The notes: generated from the sequence alone by a model not told the origin. A stretch of DNA of 64,000 nt from Sorex araneus (GCF_027595985.1 NC_073302.1:10356966-10420965), one strand, 5' to 3'. Shown: positions 1 to 10,656, numbered from the stretch's first letter. Made by a program: numbers and translations.

Positions 1-1
1 A

Positions 2-454
2 GTTTCTTTCTGTGATGAAATTACCATCCCCCACTTCTTCTGTGAACTCACTCCAGTCCTGGAGATCAGCTGTTCAGACATTTCACTCAATGAACTGGTC
101 ATTTTCATTGAGGGAGGAATTTCTTTTTATCTGCCATTCTTCAGTATCTTGGGAACTTATATCCGAATATGGGCCACTGTCCTGAAGAATCCTTCTGCTA
201 AGAAATTCTTCAAGGTCCTTTCTACCTGTGGTTCCCACCTCCTTGTTGTGTCTTTATACTATGGAACCATTCTTAAAGTTTATTTTTTATCCTCCTCCTC
301 TTCCTCAAAAAATAAAGATATAATTGCTTCTGTGATGTACATGATAGTCACCCCCATGCTGAACCCATTTATCTACAGCTTGAGAAACAGAGATATAAAA
401 CAAGCCCTAAGTTTGCTCGCTAACAGAGTCAAGTTCTGTAGTCAAAAAACTTAA
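2..454 (+). CDS. Olfactory receptor, family 1 (OR1J-like), 3' part only, cut by window edge
   Basis: Odorant-binding class A GPCR of the olfactory sensory neuron membrane, signalling through Golf. The frame is open from base 2 to the TAA at 452-454 (150 residues). It matches residues 166-315 of the intact OR at 12845-13792, with only about 11 differences by hand count. Visible parts are the second extracellular loop with its cysteines (SFCDE..FFCEL..ISCSD), TM5, the TM6 motif KVLSTCGSH, and TM7 PMLNPFIYSLRN. The C-terminal tail is short. The next ATG inside the fragment (149) is internal and is not the start; the true start lies left of the window. The 3' flank to about 1260 is homologous to the flank of the OR at 12845, so the two are tandem duplicates. 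Whether the missing half is intact cannot be seen. The OR assignment is certain; the OR1J-like subfamily is from memory. Confidence 0.93.
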   Translation, partial: VSFCDEITIPHFFCELTPVLEISCSDISLNELVIFIEGGISFYLPFFSILGTYIRIWATVLKNPSAKKFFKVLSTCGSHLLVVSLYYGTILKVYFLSSSSSSKNKDIIASVMYMIVTPMLNPFIYSLRNRDIKQALSLLANRVKFCSQKT

Positions 455-1284
455 TGTGAGTATTTTAACTAGTGTGCATTCAAATAATCAAGGAGACTAT
501 CACCCTAAAACCTCTATTCTTTGTGTTCTATTGAAATTGTGTTCACATACATCTCTGAGATATTGACATATTCATTCCTACCACTACTAACATGTACCAG
601 GTTTATTCCCCCAACTGAGTTTCAGTGACTGTACCAAGGAATGATTAGGAACTATGACGTCTTATTTCAGCATGTTTAGAACTTGGGATTTGGAAAATAG
701 TAAAGAAAGATACCAAAATTAGGAATAAAGAAGAAAACTCCCCCAGTCCTACCACCGCTCCAAGAAATGCCACTCTTTTTTTTCTTTACATTGTAAGAAT
801 TCAGGAAATCATGCATCTATAGATTGTCAGAAAAAAATAATTGCTTATATAAATGAGATTTTTCATTTAAATATTCTGAACGTCCAATTCAAAATTTTCC
901 ATTTAAATATTCTGAACTTATTCCAGTTCAAATAATTCTGTTATTTCTAATAAATTAATTATTTTTAAAATGTTACAAATGTTTTAAATCTTGATCCATT
1001 TGATAGTTACAATGGATAACTACAATAGTCATGACATGGATGTATCTGAGTATGTGTGTGTGTAAGTTCAACATGATACACACCTTCAATGTTTTCACTT
1101 TGTATATTCATGTGATTTATGATTACCTAGTAGTGTGAAAATTCAGGTGGGAGGAATAAAAAACCATATTTTCTGAGACTGAAAGTTTATGTAACATATA
1201 TTTGTGTAAAATTACATAATTTTTGTATATCTGTGTAAAATTTCACACCATGCCTTATATACAACTGTCACTGTCATCCAATTG
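455..1284. other. 3' flank of the partial OR
   Basis: AT-rich non-coding flank, homologous to 13793-14515 plus 15011-15130. A possible polyadenylation signal AATAAA is at 723-728. No gene or further repeat recognised. Confidence 0.6.
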
Positions 1285-1545
1285 TTCATGATTTACTCAA
1301 GCGGGCTCCAGTAATATCTTCATTTGTCCCTGTTTTTTGGTAGTGTAGCTCGATGGCATATTGGATGTTCACTCAGGGTCAGGTTATTGAGAACCGTCAT
1401 CTTTACTATTTTCGGCATATCGAGTACGCCACAGGTAGTTTGCCAGGCTCTCCCATGTGAGCAGGATACTCTCTGTAGCTTGCCGGGCTCTCTGAGAGGG
1501 TAGGAGGTTTTTTGGGTGGTCTCTAATCACCCTTACAGGTGTTCT
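1285..1545 (-). mobile_element. SINE type a (RTE-tailed), degraded
   Basis: Antisense of the type-a SINE: a tail-like CTCAAGCGGGCTCCAGTAA at the left, then TTTCGGCATATCGAGTACGC, GCCAGGCTCTCCC and AGCTTGCCGGGCTCTC. The head is lost or unrecognisable. 1546-1751 holds further unclassified repeat-like sequence. Confidence 0.55.
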
Positions 1546-1751
1546 CAGTCAAATTATAGTATTTCCCTCTATAATTTTTTGCTTACTGTCTGAACATCAT
1601 CAAATATGATTTGTCGCCGAGACTAGGAGAAGCAGGGAGAGCATCTCTGCTCCCGAATCACATTGAGCCCAGAGTTTAGGTCACAAAGTTCTGCATTACC
1701 TGGGTTCAGTGGAACTTCATTCATGCATGAGGCTCGGCCCGAGCGTGTAGA

Positions 1752-2112
1752 AAGTATGAAACAAGCTCATAGGAACAATAGACTTGTATAGTAATGTCGC
1801 TGCTTATTAAACCAAAGTCTATGGCTTTCCTATATGCAAATAATAAGAGACAAAAAAGCAGTATGAAAAAAGAAATCCTGTTCACAATCATGCCTCAGAA
1901 AATCAAGTACCTTGGAATCAGCTTAACTAAAGAGGTAAAGAAACTGTACAAAGAAAACTACAAATGATACTCCAAGAAATAAAAGAGGACACAAGGAAAT
2001 GGAAAGATATGCCCTGCTCATGGATTGGGAGAATCAGCATTGATAAAATGGCAAAAGTTTGTAAGTCTGTAACTGTACCTCATGGTTATTCATTTACAAA
2101 TAAATTAATTAA
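1752..2112 (+). mobile_element. L1 fragment, internally deleted (ORF2 piece joined to 3' end)
   Basis: ORF2 sequence (CAATAGACTTGTATAGTAA.., TCCTATATGCAAATAATAAG, then CTGCTCATGGATTGGGAGAA) runs to about 2050. It then joins directly to the last 60 bp of an L1 3' UTR (GTTTGTAAGTCTGTAACTGT) and an A/T-rich tail. About 1.9 kb of ORF2 and 3' UTR is missing between the parts. Confidence 0.75.
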
Positions 2113-2349
2113 CAAATAAGACAATCTCTGGCACTTTAGGGAGGAGGCCAAACCCAGATGCCCCATCCTACTCAAGCCAGATAAATACTCCCTGGCCAAC
2201 CCGTACTACCTCCACTACCCAGCCACTGCCACACTCCAGGATGCTCTCCTGACCACGCAGCCACTTCATAATACCCATTATTCCAGCACCATATTTGGTG
2301 GGGTTCAAATATGGTGTGAACCATGATAACACCTCTAAGGGTGATTGGA
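2113..2349. other. Unclassified stretch between L1 and RTE pieces
   Basis: CCA-rich sequence with no recognised coding or repeat content. AAATAAGA occurs at about 2115 and again after the RTE at 3651, so this stretch might be the 5' part of the same insertion, but the match is short and AT-rich. Confidence 0.3.
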
Positions 2350-3652
2350 GGCCACTACCTTTCTGAATGCAGATTCCATCTCAGTGGAAAACCAGTAGGA
2401 CTGTTCTGTTGTACAAGATGGTAGACATTCACGACATCAGCAACTATAGCCCAATCTGCCTGCTGTCTCTCTTCTACAAGTTGTTCACTCATGTCATCCT
2501 GAATAGAATAGGTAGAACACTAGATGAAGGACAACCATGCAAGCAAGCCGGGTTCCAAAGGGGATTCAACACGATCCACCATATACACACTGTGGCCAAA
2601 CTCATTGAAGTTTCGCAAGAGTTCAAGATGCCGCTTTAATGTTCATCGACTTTAAAAACGCCTTCAATTCTGTTGAGACTGAAGCAGTCATCAAAGCCCT
2701 AGCCAAACAGGGTGTTCAAACTCAGTACATCAAAATCTTCAAAGAGCTGTATTGCGGATTCACCACCAGGATCTCATCATTCTACAAGGAAGTGATCATT
2801 GATGTTAGAGAGTGGTGCGGCAAGGTTATACCATTTCACTGAAACTCATCAGTGCCACCTTCATGCAACAACTGGAATGGGAAGGAATGGAAGTGCAGAT
2901 AGACGGTTGACAACTATACAACCTCTGCTTCGTTAATGACATTGTTCTCATAACGCCAAACATTACCAAGTGGCAACAAGATGACGCTCTTTGAAAAAAG
3001 AACTATTCCCTGAAGCTCCATTTCCTCTCAATGGAACGAACATCTTCGAATGCACCAGCTTTGTGTAGCTGGGTTGAAAAATCAACATGAGGACCAACTT
3101 GGCGCCAGAACTGCACAGGAGGAAGAGAGCAGTGTGGAATACATGCAAGAACATTGAAGAAGTAGTTAAGAGGATGAAGAACTTCCGACTCCTTGCACAT
3201 CTTTTCTATTCCACCATTCTTCCTGCACTAAAATACACCTCAAATACATGGGCCCTACTCAACCAGGATGAGAACGCTATTTGGGTATCCCATGAGGAAT
3301 CAAAAGAGCTATTCTAGGAATATCATATCTCACTCAAGTAAGAGAAGGAATCTGGGGTTCTGACCTCCGTCGAGAGTCAAGAATCAGGGATGCTGCGATT
3401 CAGAGACAACCACTGCACTAGAGCTGTTCCCGACTGGATTCCTCAGGAAGTCAGAAAACCACGTGGCCACCACCAACTAGATGGTCAAATTTCTTCATCA
3501 AATCCCTGAATGAATGGTTTCTGGCTCTTCCTGTTTCTGGAGCAAGCAGATATCATTGGGCGGCACTAACACGCAACAGGAACAAATGGAGACGTTACTG
3601 GTGCCTACTCGAGCAAATAGAAGATCAACGGGATGTGATAAAGTGATAATAA
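2350..3652 (+). mobile_element. RTE-clade LINE, 5'-truncated (reverse transcriptase to 3' end)
   Basis: Conceptual translation over shifted frames gives RTE reverse transcriptase: PSQWKTSRTVLLYK, SPICLLS..YKLFT.VILNRI.RTLDEGQP, AGFQRGF.TI.HIHTV.KLIEV, FIDFKNAFNSVETEAV, then a decayed catalytic motif (FVND instead of FADD), APELHRRKRAVWN, and the C-terminal region. The copy is a pseudogene with frame shifts at about 2638 and 2840. It ends at CTCGAGCAAATAGAAGATCA followed by short GTGATA-type repeats, the RTE style of tail. It strongly resembles RTE proteins of strongylid nematodes as I remember them. Confidence 0.85.
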
Positions 3653-4033
3653 ATAAGAAATTTGTTACTTCCCTAGGAAAACAAGTATTTTGAAATTTTT
3701 AATTTTGAAAACTATGAACTAAATCTTCCTTTTTCTTGGTGACACTTATTCATGCAGAACTTTGCAGTTATGGCAGAAAATTCTTGTTTTATAAGATACT
3801 GTTTCAGAATTTCTGAGAATAGTGCATATATTTGAGTTAGAGCCAAAAATATTCTATTCAAATACTTTTTTCAAGAGAAAAATTTCCAACAGAGATAGAA
3901 TAGAAATTTTCCTGTTTCAAAATTACCCAAACGGCACCATTCTAGTGTGTTGTTATGGATGCATTGTAAAGTCTTAGCCTTCCTACTGTGGTGAAGAAAA
4001 TCCAAAGAATGAAAGGAATTTATCAAGTTACCT
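3653..4033. other. Unannotated AT-rich sequence
   Basis: No gene or recognisable repeat seen. Confidence 0.4.
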
Positions 4034-4245
4034 GATCAATCGCACAGCAGTTGGCCATTCTCCTTTCACATGGCCAACCCATGTTCGATTCCTCCACCCC
4101 TCTTGAAGAGCCTGGCAAGCTACTGAGAATATCTTGCCCACGTGTCGGCGTGTGGCAAGCTACCCATGTGTATTGGATATGCCAAAAACAGTTACAATAA
4201 GTCTCTCAATGAGAGACATTACTGATGCCTGCTTCATTTATTAAT
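4034..4245 (+). mobile_element. SINE type a, degraded
   Basis: tRNA-like B box (GTTCGATTCCTCC), GAGCCTGGCAAGCTACTGAG, the ATTGGATATGCCAAAAACAG segment and a truncated RTE-like tail (CATTACTGATGCCTGCTTCA). Confidence 0.8.
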
Positions 4246-4261
4246 GTAAACCTCTGGAATT

Positions 4262-5110
4262 AAAAAAAGTAATAATGCTCTGACCCAGAAGTGGATTACC
4301 CAGAGCAAAGGTCCCACTGCTCTGAGTCGGGACTCCAGCAAAGGATGTCTGGCAGGCCCAGCATGGTCCCGTCCTGGTCCAGTCCCTCCAATGTAAAAAA
4401 TACAAATGCGTGCTTGTGGTAGGTGTGACGTGATGATGTGTGTTTGAGGTCTCAGGGCGGCTCTCTATCTCGCCTCTTGAGTTCGGTGCTCTTGAGCCGC
4501 TGTGGATGAACTGGATTGGAATGGCTCCTCCTTTGTGCTCTGCTTCTGTGCGTGGCGCTATGATTTCTTCTGTCTGTCTCTCTGACTCTATGTCTGTCGT
4601 CTCTCCTCTGGTCTCTTCCGATCTCTCTACCGATCCCTCCTGATCTCTCCTCTTCAGGTCTCTCTCTCTGGAGCCCTTCTGCTTCTCTCTCTGGAGCTCT
4701 TATCAATCTCACTGCTGACTCCGACCCTTGCTTCTGACTCTGAGCCCTACTTCTGACTCTGAGCCCTACTTCTAACTCTGACCACTACTTCTGACTCTGA
4801 ACCTTACTTCTGACTCTGTCCCTTACTTCTGACTCTCACCTCTACTTTTGACTCTGACCCCCTCCAGACTTACAGTCTTAGTTTATTTACCAATCGCATA
4901 GGGTGGTGACACAAGGGTGAGTTGAAGATTAACAAATAAAAAAGAGAGGTAAGGACATTTCCCCAAGAGATTACTTCAAGGATAAAAATCTCAAATAAGG
5001 AGATTACTCCTGATTACTAGGGGATCCGCTAAAGGGAGTATCCCAACCAAGGTGTGTTGCTCTCTACTTTCCTCAGCTAGAAATCCACTTACATAGTTGT
5101 AGTAAATCTA
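4262..5110. repeat. Unclassified CT-rich repeat, possibly LTR-derived
   Basis: GC- and CT-rich block in otherwise AT-rich DNA. Composition is reminiscent of an LTR U5/leader, but I found no convincing TG..CA ends or target-site duplication. The arginine-rich minus-strand frame at 4452-4712 is a product of the CT composition, not a gene. Confidence 0.35.
4712..4861 (+). repeat. Minisatellite, 19-bp unit, about 8 copies
   Basis: Unit CTTCTGACTCTGAGCCCTA repeats from 4731 with a strict 19-bp period for seven copies. A degenerate unit lies before it. Variants differ mainly in the last seven bases. Confidence 0.9.
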
Positions 5111-5151
5111 CTTCTAATATTTCTAGCAATGTCATTCTGTATAAGCACAGT

Positions 5152-5190
5152 AAGATATATATATATGTATATATATATATATAAATTTTA
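5152..5190. repeat. (TA)n microsatellite
   Basis: Alternating T/A run with a single G interruption. Confidence 0.9.
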
Positions 5191-5259
5191 AAATTAGGTT
5201 CTTCCTGAGGACATCCCACTATATATTAAAGACCGCAATCCTCAGTTCAGGTTTATCTT

Positions 5260-5650
5260 CCTAACCCCAGCAAAGTCCTAGTCTCGTCATTACCATTGGA
5301 TCATGACAGCATTTGTCTATGACCATGCTCTCAACTTAGAGTTGAGTATTGTGGCACTTTGACCTGACCCATTTCGATGCCAGGGTAGCTCACAGCTTTC
5401 CCTGGGTCCATGCCGTGCCTCATCAGGACCCTGCTTTTGGGGTGCTAGAAACAAATGGCAACTGAGTCTAGAAAGCAGATGACCAGGAGTAAATATTATT
5501 GGAGTCAATCAACTCCCAAGTTACAAAGCATAATATTAACTGTCTTCCTGTGTCCATACAGAAAGGACACTGCTTTTAGGTAAACTAAGTTCCCTGTGGC
5601 AAGACTAAAAGGACAAACCCAATGTTATTCTACATTGCAACTCACCATCC
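5260..5650 (+). repeat. Dispersed repeat, unclassified (second copy near 29940-30250)
   Basis: Shares a co-linear block with 29975-30240: CCAGGAGTAAATATTATTGG here against CCAGGAATAAATATTACTTTGG, then AACTGTCTTCCTGTGTC and CAATGTTATTC/CAGTGTTATCC. Neither end nor class could be determined. Confidence 0.5.
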
Positions 5651-5927
5651 ATTTGAACTTTGCTAGGAATATGACTCAAAACCACCACTTTTAACCAGGT
5701 CAAGATCTCTTAGAAACCCATGGCTCCATTTTATCTCACACAGTACATCAGATTATTGTGAATTGATTTTGCAGCTTTCTGCTAAACTGTGTTTTGTTGT
5801 TTCTAAGAGTTTTTAGTGGAATCGCTCAGATCCTCTTCATACAATATTATTTCATCTGAAAATGGGGATAATTTATTTCTTTTACAAGTTAGATTTTAAA
5901 AATATTTTGTTGCATAATTTCTGCATC

Positions 5928-6178
5928 GGACTGGAGCGATAGCACAGCAGGTAGGGTGTTTGCCTTACATGAGATCCACCTCAGTTAAATTTCTCCATCC
6001 CTCTCGGAGAGCCCAGCAGGCTATCGAGAGTATCCCGCCTGCACAGCAGAGCCTGGCAAGCTACCTGTGGCATATTCGATATGCCAAAACAGGAACTAGT
6101 CTCACACTAGAGACGTTACTGGTGCCTGCTTGAGCAAATCAATGAACAGCAGGACGACTGTGCTACAGTGCTACAATT
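5928..6178 (+). mobile_element. SINE type a (tRNA head, RTE tail)
   Basis: Nearly complete: CTGGAGCGATAGCACAGCAG (A-box region), B-box-like AGTTAAATTTCTCC, CTCTCGGAGAGCCCAGCAGG, GGCATATTCGATATGCC, GAGACGTTACTGGTGCCTGC, and a CTACAGTGCTACA repeat tail. TGCATC flanks both sides. Confidence 0.9.
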
Positions 6179-6409
6179 GCTGCATCTAGTACTCACAATT
6201 TTATGGAGTATTGGGGATACAATGGATATGGAGTGGAAATAGTGGGCATCCTTGCCTTTTGTTGGATCTCAGAGGGAGATTCTTTCACCACTGAGTATGA
6301 TGCTAGCTGTGGGTCTGTATCTGTAATAAAGGCTTAAACTAAAGAAAATCTTTAGTCTCTATGAACTCCATCTTCTCCTGGGACAATAATGAAACAATGT
6401 AAAAGCAGT

Positions 6410-6560
6410 AACCTTGTAGGACCAGAAAATAGTAAAAACGTTTGCCTTGCATGAAGTCAGCCCAGGTTCAATCCCTTGGCACTGAATATTGTCCTCCAAA
6501 CACCAGAAGAAATGATCCCTATCACTGAGTGAGGTGAAAGCCCTGAGCACCACTGGATGT
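6410..6560 (+). mobile_element. SINE type b (poly(A)-type), old
   Basis: GTTTGCCTTGCATG, GCCCAGGTTCAATCCC (B box) and CCCTGAGCACCACTGGATGT identify the type-b body; the head is diverged. Confidence 0.65.
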
Positions 6561-7329
6561 GAAGGGAGAGGAAAAAAGAGAGGAGGGGAAGGAAAGGCAA
6601 AGAGGGAAGGGGAGGGAAGGATCCAGTGCTAGGCCCTGAATGGTGGGAGAGAGGAGAATTAACTGCACAAACTCTGCCCTAAAGTATGATTATGAAGAAG
6701 GCAGTGTCATACAAATGTCAGACCATATATGTGATATTAACTTGAGGGGAACATTGACAGGGACAATACATGATAAAGGAAAACTTGAGAAGGACAATGT
6801 GCATATAAAATATTCTCTGAAAAATCTTAATGGAGTTCAGTTCCTTATATCTATTGATGCATATTATAGAAAGAATATTATTCTGATATACAAAATATTG
6901 CATCACATTGTTATTATGTCATGTGGGTACAGCTTAGGTCACTTTCAGGGGTTTGTAAATAATATATTAATAAACTATTATATATCTGTGAATGCTTATG
7001 AAAGTATTCATCTCTTGGTGTAATACACAAATTTAATGACACTCATAGTGGACATACATTGTACACCTGTGTGCTTGAGCATTAATGATTTAAGTAACTG
7101 CTATGAAAGATTCAATGGCATGCAAAAATAATTTGAATTTTATAGCTCCAGAGACAAAGCTGAGAGAAGTCACTTGACTTATTGAGAACCAAGAGTGAAT
7201 GGCCGACAGACTCTGGAATCCAGTCCTGTCTGGAAAGACATTGGCTGCATTGAAGTTAGAGCATATCTCAGTCTTTACTTTCTCCAGCTGGAACTCTGGG
7301 CAGGCAAACAGCTGCCAGGATGCCCCTGA
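6561..7329. other. Unannotated upstream DNA
   Basis: Purine-rich tract at about 6560-6620, then AT-rich sequence. An open frame at 6640-7023 shows no recognisable domain and no homologue in the mirrored OR loci; I do not call it a gene. Confidence 0.4.
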
Positions 7330-7510
7330 ATCCTCAGTCACTCTCAGGTGACTTCACAGGCTCAGTGTCTCCAGTCCACCCACAAGCTCCTCCCCAAGCT
7401 CTCTCTGGACTGAGGCAATTATCCTACTTTCCTTCCTTAACCAGGAGCTTAGGGACCTTTCACTTCGCCTTCTCTATGTTTATAAATTTCTATTCTTATT
7501 TCTCTGGAGT
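7330..7510 (+). promoter_or_regulatory. Putative OR promoter (for the OR at 12845)
   Basis: This block aligns with two other blocks upstream of ORs (45062-45207 and the minus strand of 37127-37285). Shared elements in order: CTCTCAGGTGAC; an O/E (Olf-1/EBF)-like CTCCCCAAGCT at 7390-7400; GACTGAGGCAATTA carrying a TAATT-type homeodomain core; an AACCAGGAGCTTAGGGAC block; and a TATAAA box at 7481-7486. The shared sequence continues past the TATA box (GTCAAGGACAGACAC). O/E plus homeodomain sites are the known architecture of OR promoters. Assignment of this block to the OR 5.3 kb downstream is inference from conservation and order. Confidence 0.65.
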
Positions 7511-7680
7511 CAAGGACAGACACAGAAAGCCCAGGCATTTATGGGTAGAAGGATGCTTTCCTCTTGCTCTTTATTTCTTGTTATCTAGGAAAGAAGCTGA
7601 TCAGAATTTTAATTGGGTACAAGAATAGAATTTTCTGAGCTACCAAGAATTGCTGAGATTGGAAGAAGCTGGAATTCTAG
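7511..7680 (+). other. Predicted non-coding first exon of the OR at 12845
   Basis: The start is set about 25-30 bp after the TATA box at 7481. The end is a donor, CTAG|GTGAGC, with GT at 7681-7682. The other two complete OR loci have GTGAGC at the aligned position after a shared CTACCAAGA segment. The acceptor would be at 12827-12828, giving an intron of about 5.1 kb. No transcript evidence is available; the start is approximate. Confidence 0.45.
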
Positions 7681-9059
7681 GTGAGCAAAATGTGTTTATG
7701 TGCTTAGAGGTCTGTACATGCATTTAATGTTCAGCGCTATGTGTGGATCCCTTCTTGGGTTACATGGATCCATGAATATTTCTTCATAAGTTGTGTCTGT
7801 ATATGTGTGACATCTAACTTACACTATATATTATAAAAAGAGAGAAGAGAGATAGAGGGAGACAGAAAGAGACTTATCAGACAGAGAATTGGTTATGACA
7901 ATGAATGTCCCTTCAACCAGAGAACATGCACCAAGTAAACTATCATTAAACAGATGTAGAGCAGGTTTGATTGTGGTTTGGGTTCCCATCTTCAACTATC
8001 AAAAACCTCACTATACTTTAATCATTTATAGATTCTGATCTTTGTACACAAATAACATAGTTATATATAGACATTGCAACATCTGCACAGACAGAGATGT
8101 TTGCTCACTTTGAAGTAAACATTTCTCTAATATACCCATGACCAGCATAGGGGAAGAAGCTTGAAATCAAGCTTGTGGAAGTTTGGAATCCCTTGAGTAA
8201 TCTCAGGGATGCTGCAATAAGTGATATTTCATTTTGTTTATGGGTTATCATCATGTGTCACACTAAGGTTGATGTGTTTGTGAGTAATTGATGATGTCTA
8301 ATTGGCAGGTAGTACTTTAGTTCTCGTATCTGTGAACTCAAAGCAGACTGTGTGACTCACCCACAGATATCTTAAGAGTCTGACCGTAGTGGCTATTATA
8401 TTGCATTGAGCATGTGGTTATATAAGCTTTTTCACTTCTAATAGGGTATCACACACTAATTCCTAGGACACCAATAGCTCAGTGGGTCTGTTAGGATCTA
8501 ATTATTAGCATGTACTTCTGTTAGAATTTCCTAAGGTTCAGTTACTAGCCAGTAAACAAAGAGGAGCTAATTCTTTATGGCAATGCTATTTTGAGAATTA
8601 AATTGGACTATGTACAACATTAATAAACACGATACTTGTCATGTAATCAATGCTCAGTAAACAAGGGGCATTTTATTGTGTTTCTCCACACCAATGTTTT
8701 TTGTTATATAGGTTCTTATTTCTCCACTTAAAAGTGCATTAAGGTAGTAGTTTAGAGAGTACAAGCCAACATGAACTCCCTTTCATACTTTGCTAATTCA
8801 GTTTAAGACCCTGCTCCTGAGTAATGGGCCAACTGTCTTCTAAATTATGTGTGAATTAATTTTCGTGGTATAATTTGCTAGTTTTCTTCTAAGTGCTTTC
8901 TTATTTCTCAGCCTCCACACAGTGATACTGTTTTCACTATTCATAAATTAATGATAAGATAGTGTCCAATTTAGAGGACATTAGTGGAGAGAACTAGTGG
9001 CCCTAGCAGTTCATAGTTCTTTGAACTAGGATATTTGTTGCCCTTCTCCAGGACATGAA
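7681..9059 (+). other. Inferred OR intron, proximal part
   Basis: Between the GTGAGC donor at 7681 and the L1 cluster at 9060. AT-rich with short GA repeats at about 7840-7870. No genes or clear repeats seen. Confidence 0.4.
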
Positions 9060-9368
9060 TGCTAAATCCAGTCAAGATTCCCTCCACAAACTTGCCAAAA
9101 GGAGCATCGGTGGGGTGGGGGTGGGGTGGTTAAGATACAGAAAAGTGAACCATGACAATTATAGTTAGGTATGACCATTTTGGACAGGGACTGAGTATTA
9201 AAAGTGGGTAAAGGGATACACCTGAGGGATAATCTTTCAATTATCATTATGGCAAAACATGAGACCCAAAAGAAAATGGGTTAGGTAGGTAGGGAAACTT
9301 GGCACATTGATTGTCGTACACACTTCCTACACACTGGTGAAGGGACAGGTGTTGGAACATTGTATGAT
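9060..9368 (+). mobile_element. L1 3' UTR fragment, old
   Basis: Decayed L1 3' end. It contains GGGACAGGTGTTGGAACATT and TGTATGATAGAAATCCAAT near its end, like the L1 3' ends at about 43930-43970. Confidence 0.6.
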
Positions 9369-9382
9369 AGAAATCCAATCTT

Positions 9383-10642
9383 TTTTTTTATTGATTCACC
9401 ATGTTGAAAGTTACAAAGCTTTAAGGCTTAAGTCTCAGTTACATAATGCTCGAACACCCATCCCTCCACCAAGCATGTATTCCACCACCAAGAACCACAG
9501 TAAACCCCCCACCCCGCCCTGCCCTGCCCCCCCCCCGTTCCCCCACCCCGGGGTAAATTACACTTTACTTTCTCTTTACCTTGATTACATACAAACAAAA
9601 AAAACTTCACTATTATTGTTTGAAGTTTCCCCGCCAGAGTTGGACCTGCTGGAAAGGAAGCATTTGATAATTTGTTTTCCACTGCTGCGAATGAGGAGAT
9701 ATGAGGTCATGTGGTCAAAGTAGTGGCTGTAAGGTTCTAGATTTCTGTATTTTAGTATTTTAGTAACTAAGTCCAGAGGGCTTTCTGCCAGAGGTTGCAT
9801 CTTTGCTAACTCATACCTCTCTGCTACTTTATATTCCACATATGAGTGCAATCTTTCTATGTCTGTCCCTCTCTTCCTGACACATTTCACTCAACATGAT
9901 ACTTTCCATGTTGATCCCCTTATATGCAAATTTCATGACTTCATGCTTTCTAACTGCTGCATAGTATTCCATTGTGTAGATGTACCAAAGTTTTTTTAGC
10001 CAGTCTTCTGTTCTTGGTATTTGTTTTTTTTTTCCAGATTCTGGCTATTGTAAACTGTGCTGCGATAAACATACAGGTGCAGATGTCATTTTGACTATAT
10101 TTTTTTGCTTCTCCAGGGTATATTCCCAGGGGTGGTATTGCTGGGTCAAATGGAAGCTCAATTTCTAATTTTTTGAGAATCGACCATATTGTTTTCCAGA
10201 AGGGCTGCACCAGTCGACATTCCCACTAGCAGTTTAGGAGGGTTCCTTTCTCCCTGCATCCACGCCAACAGCAGTTGTTTTTGTTCTTTTGGATGTGAGC
10301 CATTCTCTGTGGTGTGATATGGTATCTCATAGCTGTTTTGATCTGCATCTCCCTGATGATTAGTGATGAAGAACATTTTTTCATATGCCTTTTAGCCATT
10401 TGTATTTCTTCCTTGAGAAAGTTTCTGTTCATTTCTTCTCCCCATTTTTTGAATGGGTTGGGTGTTTTCTTTTTGTAGAGATCAACCAGTACTTTATACA
10501 CCGTTGTTATCCATCCTTTATCAGATAGGTACTGGGTGAATATCCTTTCCCATTCTGTAGATTCCCTTTGAATTCTGGTCACTGTGTCTTTTGCGGTGCA
10601 GAAGCTTTTTAGTTTAATATAGTCCCATTTGTTTATCTCTGT
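9383..10642 (-). mobile_element. L1, 5'-truncated, 1.26 kb
   Basis: T-run at the left (minus-strand poly(A)), 3' UTR with G-rich tract, then ORF2 C-terminal coding: frames 9950-10210 and 10226-10693 include PFWKTIWSILKKLEIELPFD and [19 protein letters not shown]. Target-site duplication AGAAATCCAATCTT (9369-9382) against AGAAACCCAATCTT (10643-10656), one mismatch. Confidence 0.92.
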
Positions 10643-10656
10643 AGAAACCCAATCTT

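Noticed and set aside
4452-4712. Arginine/glutamate-rich minus-strand frame
   Set aside because: Created by the CT-rich repeat composition.
6640-7023. 127-codon open frame
   Set aside because: AT-rich composition, no domain, no conserved partner; expected by chance in this sequence.
9500-9550. C-rich tract as a regulatory or quadruplex element
   Set aside because: It is the normal G-rich tract of the L1 3' UTR on the minus strand.
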